DNA from: Manihot esculenta
Taxonomy: Eukaryota; Streptophyta; Magnoliopsida; Malpighiales; Euphorbiaceae
NCBI RefSeq assembly: GCF_001659605.2
Contig: NC_035162.2
Location: 24,540,661-24,604,660, forward strand
Direction of reading: 5' to 3'
DNA: 64,000 nt
Position numbers and translations under genes: made by a program. The notes beneath the pieces were generated by a model. The model saw only the letters and a list, made by a program, of their open reading frames with translations. It had not been told where the DNA came from and ran no database searches. Of this stretch, positions 1-11,445 are shown in pieces (positions within the stretch are counted from its first letter, which is position 1; each line of letters opens with the position of its first letter).

Positions 1-2290
1 ACATAAAATTCCCATCTCTTGAAACTTACCACAAGTGCATGTACCTTCTATTAGTTTAATAACTTGCTTGTTCCGACGCCACTAGTACAAACTTCAAAAA
101 CTAAAGTTTTATTACTAAATCGTGTCATCCGATGCCTTGCTGCTTTCATCTCGTTATTCTAAATTATTTCTACACATGCGTCTGTAAAAGTATGTCCCAT
201 TTACATTTGATCCAAATATATTGTGCAACGTATATAAAAGTAGTTAGCACATAGGTAGAATATTTTTTTGACCATAGCTGTGACGGGAAATGCGCAAAAT
301 CCATTCAACATCCCATTAATAGATTCAATAGTATTTATTGTCATGGATCCATACATTTTTCCTCCATCATGTGATTGTGTCTATGTTTCTAAAGATATTT
401 TAAGAGCCCACTCAAATGTTTAAGGACTGACATCTCGTATCTTATTCATGGCATCATAAAATTCTCGCTTTTGATTCTTATTAGTTGAAAGTTTAAAATA
501 CAAGTACTGAATGTTTATATATTAAGCACAAATTAAAGAAACAAAAATGAATGACTTGTTTATATTAAAATTGAATGATTGACCTGCCTTGCACAAAGCC
601 TCCTTCATATCAGCATTCTTAAATTTTGTATTGTAATTGTTCAAGATATGTTGAATGCAATATCGATAGTTGGCTGATGAGGGCTGCAATCAATTCTTTT
701 GCATTGCCTTTTTAATTCTAATGTGTCTGTCAGATATGATGCATAATTCTTCTCTGTCAGTGATATATAATCGAAGGCAATCCATGAACCATCCTAAGTT
801 GTCATTATCCTCTTTATCATCTAAAGTAAATGTCAATGGAAAAATTATATTATTTCCATCAAGTCCGGTAGCACAAAGGATACAGCCACTATATTTCCCA
901 TATAAAAAAGTTTTGTCAATAAATATTAGTGGCCTACAAAACTTGAATCCTTCAATTGATTGTTGAAATGTCCAAAACATTCTATCAAATACTCTAAGTT
1001 CGCATCCAAACGACCTTCAATCCAGTGTGGATCATCTTCAATTGTGACAACTGTATCGAGATTATAATTTACAATAGCATACATGAACTTACTCAATCGA
1101 CCATATGATTCCTCCCACCCACAAAAAATCTTTTCAATTGCAAATTATTTTTCCATCCATGTTTTTCTTATAGGACAGTTCACATCCAACCTTATCTTTG
1201 ATTTCAGCCTGAAGAGTAGCAATTTTCATATTTGGTTGTTGTTCGATCATGGGTAAGATAAATGCACAGATAAATCTAGAATCAAGGTGACCGTGATTTT
1301 TACTTACACCTGCATTTCTACATGTGTGCGGACCATTATATCTTATTATCTTCCAAAAATTATCATTTTCTTTGCGGGATGCACAAATATGCCATTGACA
1401 ACTAGATAATTTATCTTTACATTTAATTGAATAAGTCCTACTCTTAGTTTATCATAACAAAATTGATAATGTCACAACATATGATACTCTTTCGCAGCAG
1501 TGACAACAACTTCTCGAGATCTAAATATCTTTCCAACAGAGAATTCTTTCGACTTATCCCAAAATAAAAACGATGGATTTTTTGCATAAGGGTCAACTCT
1601 TATTACATCAGAGTCAATTTCAGAATACAGAGGTGGAAATATCAATGGTCTAATAGGATTTTCATATCCACTATTAAAACACATTGTAGAATTTATATCA
1701 TGATCATCACCATCATTGAATTGACCACCTGGAATGTCGTCTTCCTCATTAATCCAAAGATCATCTACATCAGTATCTAAATCATTAAGAAAATCACTAT
1801 CATTAAGAAAATCACTATCATCATCGTTTTCACCCTAGCCAACATCCTGTGCATTTTGTTGTACTTCATTATACGTTTGTATGCCTACAACCGGATAATT
1901 ATCATCCCCAATATTTTATTCACCTTCATCCTCCATAATGATTACACAACTACTTGAAGGACCAACACCTCCATCTTCTGTTCTATGATGACGAGATAAA
2001 ATATCTACCTATAATATAATTGAATCTATAGGCCTGATTGTCAACACATAGTTAAACATCATATCCACATTTTCGTCATCACTTAGTTGTGTTAATCCAT
2101 AATTAATCATACTATTATCCAACATCGATTGTCTAAAAATAATCCTTGTTATCATATCATCATGCATTGAAAATCTAAAGGCACGAACTATTTTTATCAC
2201 TAATTCTTCATAATTTAATTCTTCATAATTTAATTTCTTCTCAATACGAAACATTTTAGACTGTCTACCGACATAATCATACCCCACATC
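1..2290 (-). pseudogene. Mutator-like (MuDR-type) transposase, decayed; C-terminus beyond the left edge
   Basis: This would be the DNA transposase of a plant MULE. Reading down the minus strand there is an unassigned leader (2287-2009), an Asp/Asn-rich acidic linker (about 1850-1690), and a MuDR-like N-terminal block (1684-1472). A YNGPHTCRN stretch follows near 1350. The catalytic-core block at 980-690 has IDKTFLYGKY, TGLDGNN and CIISDRH. KMYGSM...ESINGML lies near 360-300, and the start of a SWIM zinc finger (CTCGKFQEMGILC) is at about 40-1. A probable 77-bp intron lies at 507-583. Damage seen: reading-frame changes between about 1150 and 980, and in-frame stops at 420-422 and 381-383. Family assignment is firm from the motif order. 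The element is not functional as it stands, and its left end is outside the window. Confidence 0.85.
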
Positions 2291-2400
2291 AATATTAACT
2301 ATGTGTTCGCCTCAAAACACAGTACCATAACGCGGAGTAGTAATTTCTCCTCCTAATTCATCTACTAAACAATAATAGTTGAAAAAAATTACAAATTAAA

Positions 2401-2830
2401 CACCATCCATGCTTATTATATAATTTTTTCCTGACGGGGTAGAGACGGGACAAATGAATTTTTACATCGTCTTGTCTCTGCCAGGTGTAGGAATCTCTGT
2501 ATCTGGCAGAGATTCTACCGCACTTCAAAAGTACAGTAGAATATATAAAAAAAAATTAAAATTTAACTGCACTTCAAAAGTACGGTAGAATCAGCAGGAG
2601 GCGTGCGTGCCTCCTGCTGACGGGGCAGAAACAAGTTTCTGCCCCGTCTTATCTCTGCCAGGTGCAAGAGCAGAGATTCTACCGTACTTCAAAAGTGCGG
2701 TGGAATTTTCTTAATTAAAAAAAATACTCTTCCTTTATTGCACTTTAAGAGCGCGTAAAAGAAGCCAGCACATTCTATCGCGCTTATAAAGCATGGTAGA
2801 GCTTAATGCTGACAGGGTTTGAGAAAAAAA
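2401..2830. repeat. Cluster of palindromes upstream of the MULE transposase
   Basis: A relatively GC-rich island in AT-rich DNA. Perfect hairpins: 2591-2620 (12-bp arms beginning TCAGCAGGAGGC, 6-nt loop) and 2620-2647 (13-bp arms beginning ACGGGGCAGAAAC, 2-nt loop). Imperfect palindromes of one motif, TTCTACCGCACTT / AAGTRCGGTAGAA, lie at 2512-2542 and 2676-2706, with a half copy at 2568-2592 and a weaker version at 2773-2801. The phrase TCTCTGCCAGGTG occurs twice. The cluster sits 5' of the transposase, where a MULE terminus or promoter would be, but I could not define a TIR pair or TSD. Confidence 0.7.
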
Positions 2831-3369
2831 ATTTTCCTTAAAATAGTAAAAAGCCCCTTAATTGCCTTGTATAACTTTTCTATAATATAAGTACCATCCT
2901 ATGTTTATTGGACCAAGTAAAATGTCGACCTTTGAATTGAACTTCAGCCAATTTCTCATCAAACAATATTTCATTAAACGCTTAGGCCAATGGCATATAT
3001 ACTTTTCGCTCCCTCACTTGTTGGTATATTCACAAAACATTTATGTTTATGTGCCATATCTTTAAGTGGAGGCTTGTGAGGAACGTCCTGTAGGGATGGC
3101 AAGACATCTACACAAACAATAGATTGCCCTTCAAATAGGTGGAGGCTTTAAAAATTAGCTGATTATGCTAAGTCTTGGCTCTTCTAAAGAGAAAACTAGG
3201 TTCAGGATTGATTTGCTCGTTATCTCGGCCAGAGACTTGTTTAAAGAAGGCAGAACCTGATTCTAAGATGAAAATTCCTAATCACATTTAACAATTTTTG
3301 GTTTCCATATAAAACCATCTCGACCTTCATTATATAGGGTTTTGCTTTCTGGTCACTGGCCTGTAAATG
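2831..3369. other. Unassigned AT-rich DNA
   Basis: No recognisable coding, repeat or RNA feature. The minus strand at about 3110-2950 can be read for some 35 residues (HKHKCFVNIP...) before stops. I do not recognise it. Confidence 0.3.
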
Positions 3370-4417
3370 TCAAGTGCACACTATAACTCCTAAGATATAT
3401 GGAGAATTAGAAATTACACTTGCCCTGGAAGAAACCACATGCTTTAACCCATGGCACTGTTGTATTGATGAGTTGTCTTTTGATGGCATGTATCTAAATA
3501 AGGGTCCTAACTTTCACAAGTTTGGTAGTGGTAGCTGCTCTTCGAACTCTAGTTACCTCCATTGTAAACACTCTTTTTGGCTCACTTGCCCCCTCATCGA
3601 ACAAAACCCTAATATGAGGTTGTGATCTTGAAGAGAACAACTATGTGCCCATTAATGGTCCGTACACCTGCCGTTTATTATTATATATTGGATTAGTTAC
3701 CGTTTCCATATTGAAAGTGTATCCTGTCTTGTTTCCCATTAGATCTCTTATTAGTAAACCCTTCATTTGAAAGTTTCATGACCCGTTCCTCCACCCTAAG
3801 CCTCATATAACTCCTCATATATATTGCCATCATGATTAGAGTGAAGTTCATATGCAGCTAAACCTTTAAACATACCGCCAACCCTCATTGTATTCTCCTT
3901 GGTCATTTCATAAAAGGGAGGATGTGTACTTAAATCGAAAAAGGGTAGGTTGTGAGGTCTACCTATTTAAGGGGGAAACTTGGAGACTATTCTTTAAGGA
4001 GAAGTAAAGCATTATCAATGGTCCAAGTAATCCCCTCGTCACCATCAATTTATCTCTCTCATGCAAGAAGGTAAACAAAAAAGTAGGCTTACATGCCAAA
4101 ATAGGTTTAACATGAAAGTCAAAATTTAAATTTTACACTTGCTTCTAAATTTTGGGCATTTGAACAATTGAAATAACCATTGGTGCCAAGAACTTGCCCA
4201 CTAAGATAATACTCAAAAGTTCCAAAGCAGCCTCTTCATCCTCTTACGACTCTAGAGTAACATCCTCCCATCCCAAAGATAACATTTTGACGCGACAAGC
4301 ATTAATATCTGACTTGTTTAAAATACTGTTCACATAATTAAATAATAAAGGACATTCTCGTACTTTCTTTAGGTCAATGTTCTCACACTTAAAATTGGTG
4401 CATCCTTTTCGTGCCAT
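3370..4417 (-). pseudogene. DUF4283-like (LINE ORF1 / zinc-knuckle type) protein remnant
   Basis: Minus-strand reading from an ATG at 4417 gives a short protein with MARKGCTNFK... and then ...LVGKFLAP (about 4200). In a shifted frame it continues with WTIDNALLLLKE (about 4030-3985), VHILPFYEMTKENTMRVGG, and a later RVLFDEG-like stretch. This order (LVGK..., DNALLLLK..., V..LP..., RV..D...) is what I know from plant DUF4283 domains, typical of non-LTR retrotransposon ORF1 and related genes. Stops and at least one frameshift break it. No reverse transcriptase follows in the window. Assignment rests on motif resemblance only. Confidence 0.5.
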
Positions 4418-5585
4418 ATTAAAAAGTCATGATATTATAAATCGTTATTATAATAATTCAGAATAATTACTTATAAAATACTCTTGAGCGTTATTAAACT
4501 AAAAAAAAAAAAATGCTTCTCGTATCTTGTAATCAGTTCAAATAATCTTGCTGGTAGTTGAATCGGGAATTAAAATATAATAAAAAAATTGTTTTTTAAG
4601 TCATAATGCCCACATGATGAGAACTGGGAAACACACATAAATATAATTTTGATTATCAATTGCTTCGCAAATACTCTTTAGATTTAATATTAACCATTAT
4701 ATAAAATCTTAATTAATGTCTGAAATTGAAATAAATATATCAAAACTTATAGTGGATGTTCTGGAAAGAAGAGCTTAGTGGATATTATACATTAGTTAAA
4801 ATATGAAAAACGGATTTTTTTTTATTTATTTTTATAACTATTAGTTCATTTTTACTTAGATTTTGGTTGAAGGGTATTCAATAATTTAAATGATAATATG
4901 GATGTTGGTAGGCTTTAAATAATTAATTATTTTTATTTGTCTTATGTATGTTAATGAATTTGACATAAGTTTACTACAATAGATCACATATATCCTTAAA
5001 AGACTTCCAGTTATTAGTTTGCTATTCTAATTTCCTTAAGATGTGATAATTACGCTGCAAATTGCAACAAATACGATTTTCCGTTGGTGCATCCATGCCT
5101 TGATATCAATTGAAAATGGCAATTGGTTTGATTTTTTTGATATTTAATCCGATGGAATTTAACTAGAATGTGTTTGAATGCTACACGACAATGTGTAGCA
5201 CTAATTTTATATCGGATTCGAGTTTTATATACTAAATATTTATTTCTAAATTTATTTATATAAATAATTAATTTATAATATAATATATATATTATTTTTA
5301 TTTTCTTTGTTTTTTTAAATTTTTAGGATTAGTTTAGGATAATAATTATTCTCCAATAGAGTCCTTATTATACAAATCAGTAACACAATATAGAGAAACT
5401 TGAAGAGTTCAACGGGATAAATTACAAGTGCCGGAACATGAAAATTACATATCAATTGATAATTGCCAAAATTTTTTATATTCTGACTATTCCGTATTCA
5501 CAAGATAAAAGAGGTGAGAGACGATTTTCTGACGCACAACAAAAATAGATTGAAGATGATTAATTTTGTGTCGTTAAATGGTCTT
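4418..5585. other. AT-rich intergenic DNA
   Basis: Over 1.1 kb of A/T-dominated sequence with homopolymer runs. I see no coding segment, inverted-repeat ends or tandem array worth naming. Confidence 0.4.
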
Positions 5586-5993
5586 GAATGGTATGAGCAA
5601 TGCTCTCTTCAATGTCTCCTTCAAATGCTATCTTGCATCTGAGTTTTGGGCTATCATAGAATGAAGGTGATGCTGATTGGACTTTTGGTAAAAGAAACTA
5701 TAATTCTTCAAGCGCCATGTTATTTAAAATAGATGGAGCTATAATTACAGAGTCATCTAAGAAACAATTTTGTTGTACACATCCATAGAATCTAAGTTTA
5801 TTGTATGTCTCTTGCTAGCAAAAACATCCAAAGGATTAAGAGATTTATGAGATGCATTCCACTTGTTACAGTTCCTAAAGTACTTACCACTTTATATAGT
5901 ATTAACCAAGCTACAATTCATAATACAAAGAATAAAAGGATGTCTGACTATAGTAAACATTTTGCAATGAGATATAATTATGTAAGACAATGA
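5586..5993 (+). pseudogene. Ty1/copia polyprotein fragment (RNase H end)
   Basis: In one frame (about 5660-5790) the sequence reads like the copia RNase H phrase DWTFGKRN...SSSAMLFKIDGA...SSKKQ. It continues in another frame at 5805-5993 with IKRFMRCIPLV..., INQATIHNTKN and SDYSKHFAMRYNYVRQ. These match the DN.SAI..A.NP..H.RTKHID.R.H..R pattern at the C-terminus of copia polyproteins. At least one frameshift and internal stops are present. No LTR could be tied to it. It is a short dead fragment. Confidence 0.6.
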
Positions 5994-6927
5994 AGACAAT
6001 CATGTAGGACAGTGAAGAAAAGTAAAGTATCGGTTGAGTATTAATTTTATTTTAGTTAATTTTTTTTTTATAATGCTGGAAGGACTTTTGGTAAACTTTA
6101 ATTAATTTTATTTTAATTAATTTTTTTTTATAAAAAGAAAATGCAACAACGTGTCTTTTTTCACATATATCTCTTCAAATCTATAAATAAAAACTAAAAT
6201 TCATCTTGTAAACACACAACTTTTACATATTTCTTTTTTTTTTTTCTCTCTTTTATCAACATCCGTTTTTGTATTCTTCCCTTCTTATGTATTGGGCGGA
6301 GTTTTTAAAGTTGAGAAAGAAATCAAAAATTACAATTTTAAATTTTTAATTAAGTATTATATTTTAGAGATAGAATTTCTATTCAATTTTTTATATTTTA
6401 ATGAAAAAATTATTATTTTAAAGATAATTTTTTCGGAAAGATTTACTTAATAAAATTTTTTATTATTTAATTCTATCTTTAAATTTATATTCATATTTAC
6501 TTTCATTACACATTTATCGAATTAAACTGTAACAAAAGTATATACTGTTAACTTTCAATTTCACATTTTAGATTACTTAATTCAAATAAAAAAGTAATTT
6601 ATTTTGTATAGTATTGCAATGAATTCATTTCTCAATTGTTCCCAACATAATAGCATTAATTAATTGTCGTACAAATATATTTTTGGACCTTCTCATTAGG
6701 TGATAGCATGATAGGTCACTATCTACTGCAAATACGTTTTGGCCTACATTGATACTATCAAATATCTTGTTTCTTTCAGTTTCGAAAAAGAAATTATGGG
6801 TTGGAATTACTTTGTGTTGTAATATTTAAATATTAATCACTATAATAAGTAACTTTAATTCGTTGAAAATGAAATTAATAAATCCAAACTTATGTCTCCA
6901 TTGGATCAGATGGGATATAATACAACA
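5994..6927. other. AT-rich intergenic DNA
   Basis: Homopolymer-rich, with a near-repeat of a TTTAATTAATTTTATTTT phrase around 6040-6130. No gene or element ends seen. Confidence 0.35.
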
Positions 6928-7005
6928 AATGAAAATGTATCAGACAACTAATGAGGACAATTCAGTAATGAAAATGTATCGGACAACTAATGAGGACAAT
7001 TCAGT
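6928..7005. repeat. 39-bp tandem duplication
   Basis: Two adjacent copies (6928-6966 and 6967-7005) of a unit beginning AATGAAAATGTATC and ending CAATTCAGT. They differ at one base (CAG versus CGG after TAT). Simple slippage-type duplication with no coding context. Confidence 0.85.
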
Positions 7006-7386
7006 AAAACTTCAATAATCCTGAACTAACGGCCCTATTAACTTTTCAACCACCCACTCGATTCATTGATTTTTTTAATGAGATTGAACCTTTTGTTTAT
7101 GTGTTTATATCCGATTGAGCGCACTAAATCTCAGTTCTTCAATTGGCGTCATATGTGAGAACCAAAAAAAAATTATCCAATCACCAGAGCTTCCAAATAA
7201 AATCCACAAAGATCCATATGGCCAATTAAAAAAACAATCTATCAACACTTGTTGAAAACGAAAACTAAATCCCAGAAACTCTTCACTCTCAAGGATTTCC
7301 AATGATATTATTCTCGCTTCCCTCCACTCAAACGATGTCCAACATATCCTTTGTCAGCAATTCCACACTAATAAATACCATCCCTC

Positions 7387-7460
7387 AGATTTCATTATTA
7401 AATTAAAACTTAACCATGAACTTAGATTTCATTATTAAATTAAGACTTAACCATGAATGA
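7387..7460. repeat. 37-bp tandem duplication
   Basis: Two adjacent copies (7387-7423 and 7424-7460) beginning AGATTTCATTATTAAATTA, with one or two differences. A separate diverged repeat of the phrase TTAATCACTATAATAA links about 6834 and 7499, suggesting an older duplication of this neighbourhood. Confidence 0.8.
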
Positions 7461-7599
7461 ACCAGACTATGCAGCAAAAAGGCTCACCCACGAATGATTA
7501 ATCACTATAATAACACAATTAACTTTAACTCGTTGAAAGTAATATTAATTTAAAAACTTTATCTGTGTTACTAATTTACTAAAATTGAGGGATTAATTA

Positions 7600-7865
7600 A
7601 AATTTTTTTTATATATTATAAAAACTAAACATTAAAAAAATAATATTTTTGATTAAAGAAAAAATTAAATTATTTTTAAAGAAAATAACTTTAAAAAGTT
7701 ATTTTCTATATTTTAATAATTTTATTAAGATTTTCATATATAAATTTATTAATATTTTTTATTTTTAAAATTAAAATTAAAATTAAATAATAAAAAATAA
7801 ATGATTTGTTGGAAAATAGTTTACATGGAAATATTTTACATAGATTTTTTTTAAATATAATTAAT
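7600..7865. repeat. AT-rich dispersed repeat (MITE-like), copy 1
   Basis: Shares phrases TCTATATTTTAATAATTTTA, TATATAAATTTATTAATAT and GGAAAATA..TTACATGG with the segments at about 9085-9345 (same strand) and 23,155-23,465 (opposite strand). Looks like a short non-autonomous element family. Ends and TSD are not resolved. Confidence 0.5.
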
Positions 7866-8380
7866 TTTTTGCAAATAAATAGAGTTTTAATGGTAAAAAT
7901 ACAAAGTAAAAACCCAAAATCTAAAAGGATTTCTTAAAAAAAATAACAACACAGAATTAAGGAATTAAGGAATTGAGGCATGGAAATCAATTACATAAAA
8001 TCGGGTAGCATTATTTAATAGTCAAACAGAACATAAATTTTGAAAATATATTAAAAATTATAGAAAATGAAATTTTTAGTGGCAGAAAAGAAACAAGACA
8101 ATATATTTATCTAAACTACTTCTAAATGCAGAATCTAACAACTAGATAAACTAAAAAAAATGAAGAAAATTAGTGAAGAAAAAGCATAGTTTGAAAACGT
8201 ATATTTTTTGGTTGATTACTCTTGGACTGATGAGCCTGTTCTTAACATTTAGAATTTTAAGTAGACTAGCATACTTAGTCTGGTGGTAAGTTGATATGGA
8301 GCAGTTAGCCTTGGATTTTACGGCAGACTTAAACCGTGCCTAACTTTTGCTGCCAACATTCGATAAAGATCCACAATAAC

Positions 8381-8720
8381 TTTTCAGAAAAGGAATTTCG
8401 AGACGCATGACTTTCAAAAATGTGACGAGGGCCGTAGGCCCGGTCACAAAGTTCGACATGAAAATTCCATCGTTTAGGGATTTAATTTTGCAGTTTAATT
8501 ATTTTTTTAGATATTTTGGGTATTTTCGTAATTTTGCATATTAGGGTTTTATTTCTATTATAAATAGCCTCCCTTGACTATTAGAAAGTCACTTTTTAAT
8601 TTTTGAGAAATTTCAATAAGACTTTTCGTTTTTTAACCTATCTTTTCTTTTATTTCGTCTTAGTCAAACGATATTGGTTAAAACTTCTGACGGAATCTAA
8701 ATAGTTCTTTATCATAAGTA
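8381..8720 (+). repeat. Possible LTR/promoter fragment of a retroelement
   Basis: Contains TAGGGTTTTATTTCTATTATAAATAGCC, a layout of TATA box plus leader typical of plant LTRs, preceded by a more GC-rich stretch (GTGACGAGGGCCGTAGGCCC). A short direct repeat (CTTAG.CTGGTGGTAAGT) lies on both sides, at about 8275-8295 and 8775-8795. No second LTR, PBS or coding part found, so this stays tentative. Confidence 0.3.
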
Positions 8721-9084
8721 CATAAATGTGAGAGGTATTTCTTGACACTTAGAATTCTAAGTAAATTAGCATGCTTAGCATGGTGGTAAGTATATAAATG
8801 TGAGACGCAGCAGGTTCTACTCCATCAATCTCTAATTTTCAATTCAAAAAACAAAAAATTTAAAGTAAACTAATCAATTGACCTAAAATCTAAGTGAAAC
8901 TAAGTGTAAATAGTGGGTAAAACTTTGCAATTAATGAATGTAGCCTTCAAAACATGTCCAATAATATATAATTTTTACCTATATTTCTTTTTAAATTTTC
9001 AGCTCCACTTTAATTTAGTAAAAACTCTAGAACTACGGATATACTTGTAGTAGAAAAATGATCATCCTAATTCTACCATTTATT

Positions 9085-9345
9085 TCATGAAAAGAAAAAT
9101 ATTTTTCTATATTTTTTTAATGTTTATAACATTTATAAAAATTAGTGAATGAAAAATAATTTTCTGATTAAAAAAATTAAGTTAGCTTTTAAAAAAATTA
9201 TTTTATTTTTTAAAATTATATTCTATATTTTAATAATTTTATTGACATCTTTATATAAATTTGTTAATATATTTTGTTTTTTAAATTAAATTAAATATTT
9301 TCTAAATTCATTTAAAGCTTTGAAAAAAAAATTAAATTGAGACTA
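9085..9345. repeat. AT-rich dispersed repeat (MITE-like), copy 2
   Basis: Diverged copy of the repeat at 7600-7865, with TTCTATATTTTAATAATTTT, ATTGACATCTTTATATAAAT and TTGTTAATATATTTTG in the same order. Confidence 0.5.
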
Positions 9346-9689
9346 ATTAAATAATTAATAGTTTTAGCCCTAAAAACCTTTAAAATGAACTCAGTTACCT
9401 AATTTTAAAAATTAAAATCTAAAAATGAATACACATATTAATTGCTAAATACAACATTATTTGACTTTATTAATATTCTTGATATTCCACATTATTCTAT
9501 GGTATTTTCATTATAGGATTATTTACTACTTGTACAAAATATGCAATCCTGAGTCGGAAAATAGGTGTCCACACCTAACCATTTTAAAACCAAGAAGAAA
9601 CTTGTCATAAATTCTTCTAAAAGCAAGTAAAACATAATCCATGTTACACAACAATGGTAATGCGAAAATTGAATAAAATTAAAATCTTT
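9346..9689. other. AT-rich intergenic DNA
   Basis: No feature recognised. The sequence separates the dispersed repeat from the copia remnant. Confidence 0.3.
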
Positions 9690-10065
9690 TAATTTGCAGT
9701 AAATTCCTTGTTTCAGTGTCTCTTTAACTGCCTATTTCAAGCCAAATAAGGACTTTTGAAACTTATATATTTGAGTTAGTAATTTCTTTCTATACCTTTT
9801 TAGGATAGCAATATGTCACTCTTCATTGCTATATTCATACAAGAAATAATTGTTAATGTCTATTTGGTAGGGACTCCAACTTCTTCAGCATTAGAAGAAG
9901 CATGCTAATAATTGATTTAGCTATAAGCATTCTGACCTATCAACCAAATATTTGACCTTATACCCGTACACAGGTTGTAGGCTTTTTCCTTGCATGCAAA
10001 ATGATTAACTTCCACGTTTGATTAGCTTCTATAGCTTTAACTCATTTTTTATGGCATTTATTGAT
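9690..10065 (-). pseudogene. Ty1/copia reverse transcriptase fragment
   Basis: On the minus strand from about 10,060 the frame reads NAIKNELKAIEANQTWKLI...ARKKPTTC, the known start of the copia RT domain (A...EL.A...N.TW.LV.LP..KK..GC.W). Further down, in another frame, are VNNYFLYEY-like and KSLFGLK-like phrases (about 9790-9710), equivalent to DVNNAFLHG and K.LYGLKQA. The YVDD region is absent. Stops and frameshifts abound. Opposite in orientation to the copia scrap at 5.6-6.0 kb, so probably a separate insertion. Confidence 0.6.
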
Positions 10066-10311
10066 AGAAGTAAGGATTAACGCAGCGGAAGCAACACAGA
10101 AGCGAAATAAATATAAAGGCAAACCATTTCAAATGTTTGCACTTCTTTTTCCTTACAATCACCTGGCATCACAAGACTGCACACTTGGCTGAATCTTCCC
10201 CATTTTCAGTTATGAATGCACTTCCACTTTCTGCTACACCATGTGTGCCCGCTTTCTACATCTCGGGTGGCCTTTATATAGATTTTTTCTAAACAAAAAG
10301 ATAATTATTTA
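10066..10311. other. Unassigned
   Basis: Slightly more GC-rich than its surroundings, with TTAACGCAGCGGAAGC near 10,077, a phrase I associate loosely with copia element ends. No structure could be proven. Confidence 0.25.
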
Positions 10312-10552
10312 TGATCAGACCAAATTTAGACCATTTTGTCATGTTGTTATTAATGTTAATTTATAATTTTTCTGCCTAATTATGTAGTTTTGATATTATT
10401 TTGCAGAAAATAGTGTAAAGAGGTAATTTGGTGAAACTGCTCTTAAAACTGCCTAAAAGAGGATAAAGGAGAACAAGTTGTTTGTCCAAGTCAAGTTGCA
10501 GCTAAAGTGAAGATAAATAAGGAAAGTACATTCAATAGAGTAATTTAAAATT
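10312..10552 (+). repeat. Old LTR of the 12.5-kb non-autonomous family, 5' piece
   Basis: Starts TGATCAGACCAAATTTAGACC, a diverged match to the start of the intact LTR at 12,497 (TGATAGAGCATAATTTAGTCC). It follows that LTR through ATATTATTTTGCAGAAAAT.GTGTAAA. It is interrupted at 10,553 by a Mutator-like element and continues at 11,791. Confidence 0.75.
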
Positions 10553-10768
10553 GGGTAAACTATAATTTAGTCCCTCTGGTTTAGTGAAATGTAATCTTTT
10601 GTCATTCTGTTTTAAAAAATCTTCAATTTAGTCACTGTAATTTTTAAAAACTATGACATTAGTCCCTCTCGTTAGATTTTCAGTTAAATCACCGTTAATT
10701 TTAGTTAAAAAGACTAAAATACCCATTCTCTCTCCTTCCTCTTCCTCTTCCTCTCCTTTCCTTCCTCT

Positions 10769-10809
<41 letters not shown>

Positions 10810-10902
10810 TTTCTTCTTCTTCTTCCTACCATTTCTGCATCTTCTTCTTCTCCTTCTTCTTTCTTCTTCTCCTTCTTCTTTCTTCTTCTTCTTCTTCTTT
10901 CT

Positions 10903-10937
<35 letters not shown>

Positions 10938-10970
10938 TCCTTCCCAATCTCCTTCTTCTGTTTTTTAAAA
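10553..10970 (+). repeat. Left TIR arm with pyrimidine (CTT)n tract
   Basis: The first about 185 bp is the conserved TIR. Positions 10,728-10,970 are a CTT/CCT tract that ends ...CAATCTCCTTCTTCTG, the complement of the inner border of the right arm. The long poly-Ser/Phe/Leu or Lys/Arg reading frames here are products of the microsatellite, not genes. Confidence 0.8.
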
Positions 10971-10974
10971 TAGG

Positions 10975-11320
10975 CCTTGGTTTTGTTGGAGGATTGTTTG
11001 TAACACTATCATCCTCCAAATCAATAACATTTTCTTGTGACATTGAAGCATCTTTATTTGGGTCCTTTTTCCCATCGAATAAGATAGTCAAAAGCCCAGG
11101 ATGCTTCTTCAAATAAGGGCCAAGCACTTGAAGACTCCTAGAAATGAGAGCTTCAATGTCACTTGTAACACTGCCATATTTACCAGAATCCAACTTATCT
11201 ATGAAGCTAGAAATCGCAAAAGGGTCAGAATAATCTACAACACTACCATTTTTATCACCATCATCAGATAGTTTCATCCTTTTGTGTCCCTTGAAATATG
11301 ATTCTGTTAACAATATCAAA
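10975..11320 (-). pseudogene. Captured host exon fragment inside the Mutator-like element
   Basis: On the minus strand an acceptor-like TTGATATTGTTAACAG is followed by an open frame from 11,320. Its normal, non-repetitive composition contains MKLSDDGDKNG, DYSDPFAISSFIDKL, GKYGSVTSDIEALISRS and LGPYLKKHPGLL, then KPRPILKN before running into the microsatellite. The sequence upstream (11,321-11,445) looks like intron. This is the pattern of a gene piece (intron end plus exon) picked up by a Mutator element. I do not recognise the parent gene. It lacks a start of its own and its 3' end is the low-complexity tract, so a functional product is unlikely. Confidence 0.55.
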
Positions 11321-11445
11321 CACGAGAATTAAAATGGAAAGCAGTTAGAAAATCAGATACTTTTATCAATATGCTACGTTTTTTTGCACAATGAAGCACA
11401 AAGAAAAAGAACAGTAAAATAAAAGGGAACTAGTGCACTCAGAGA

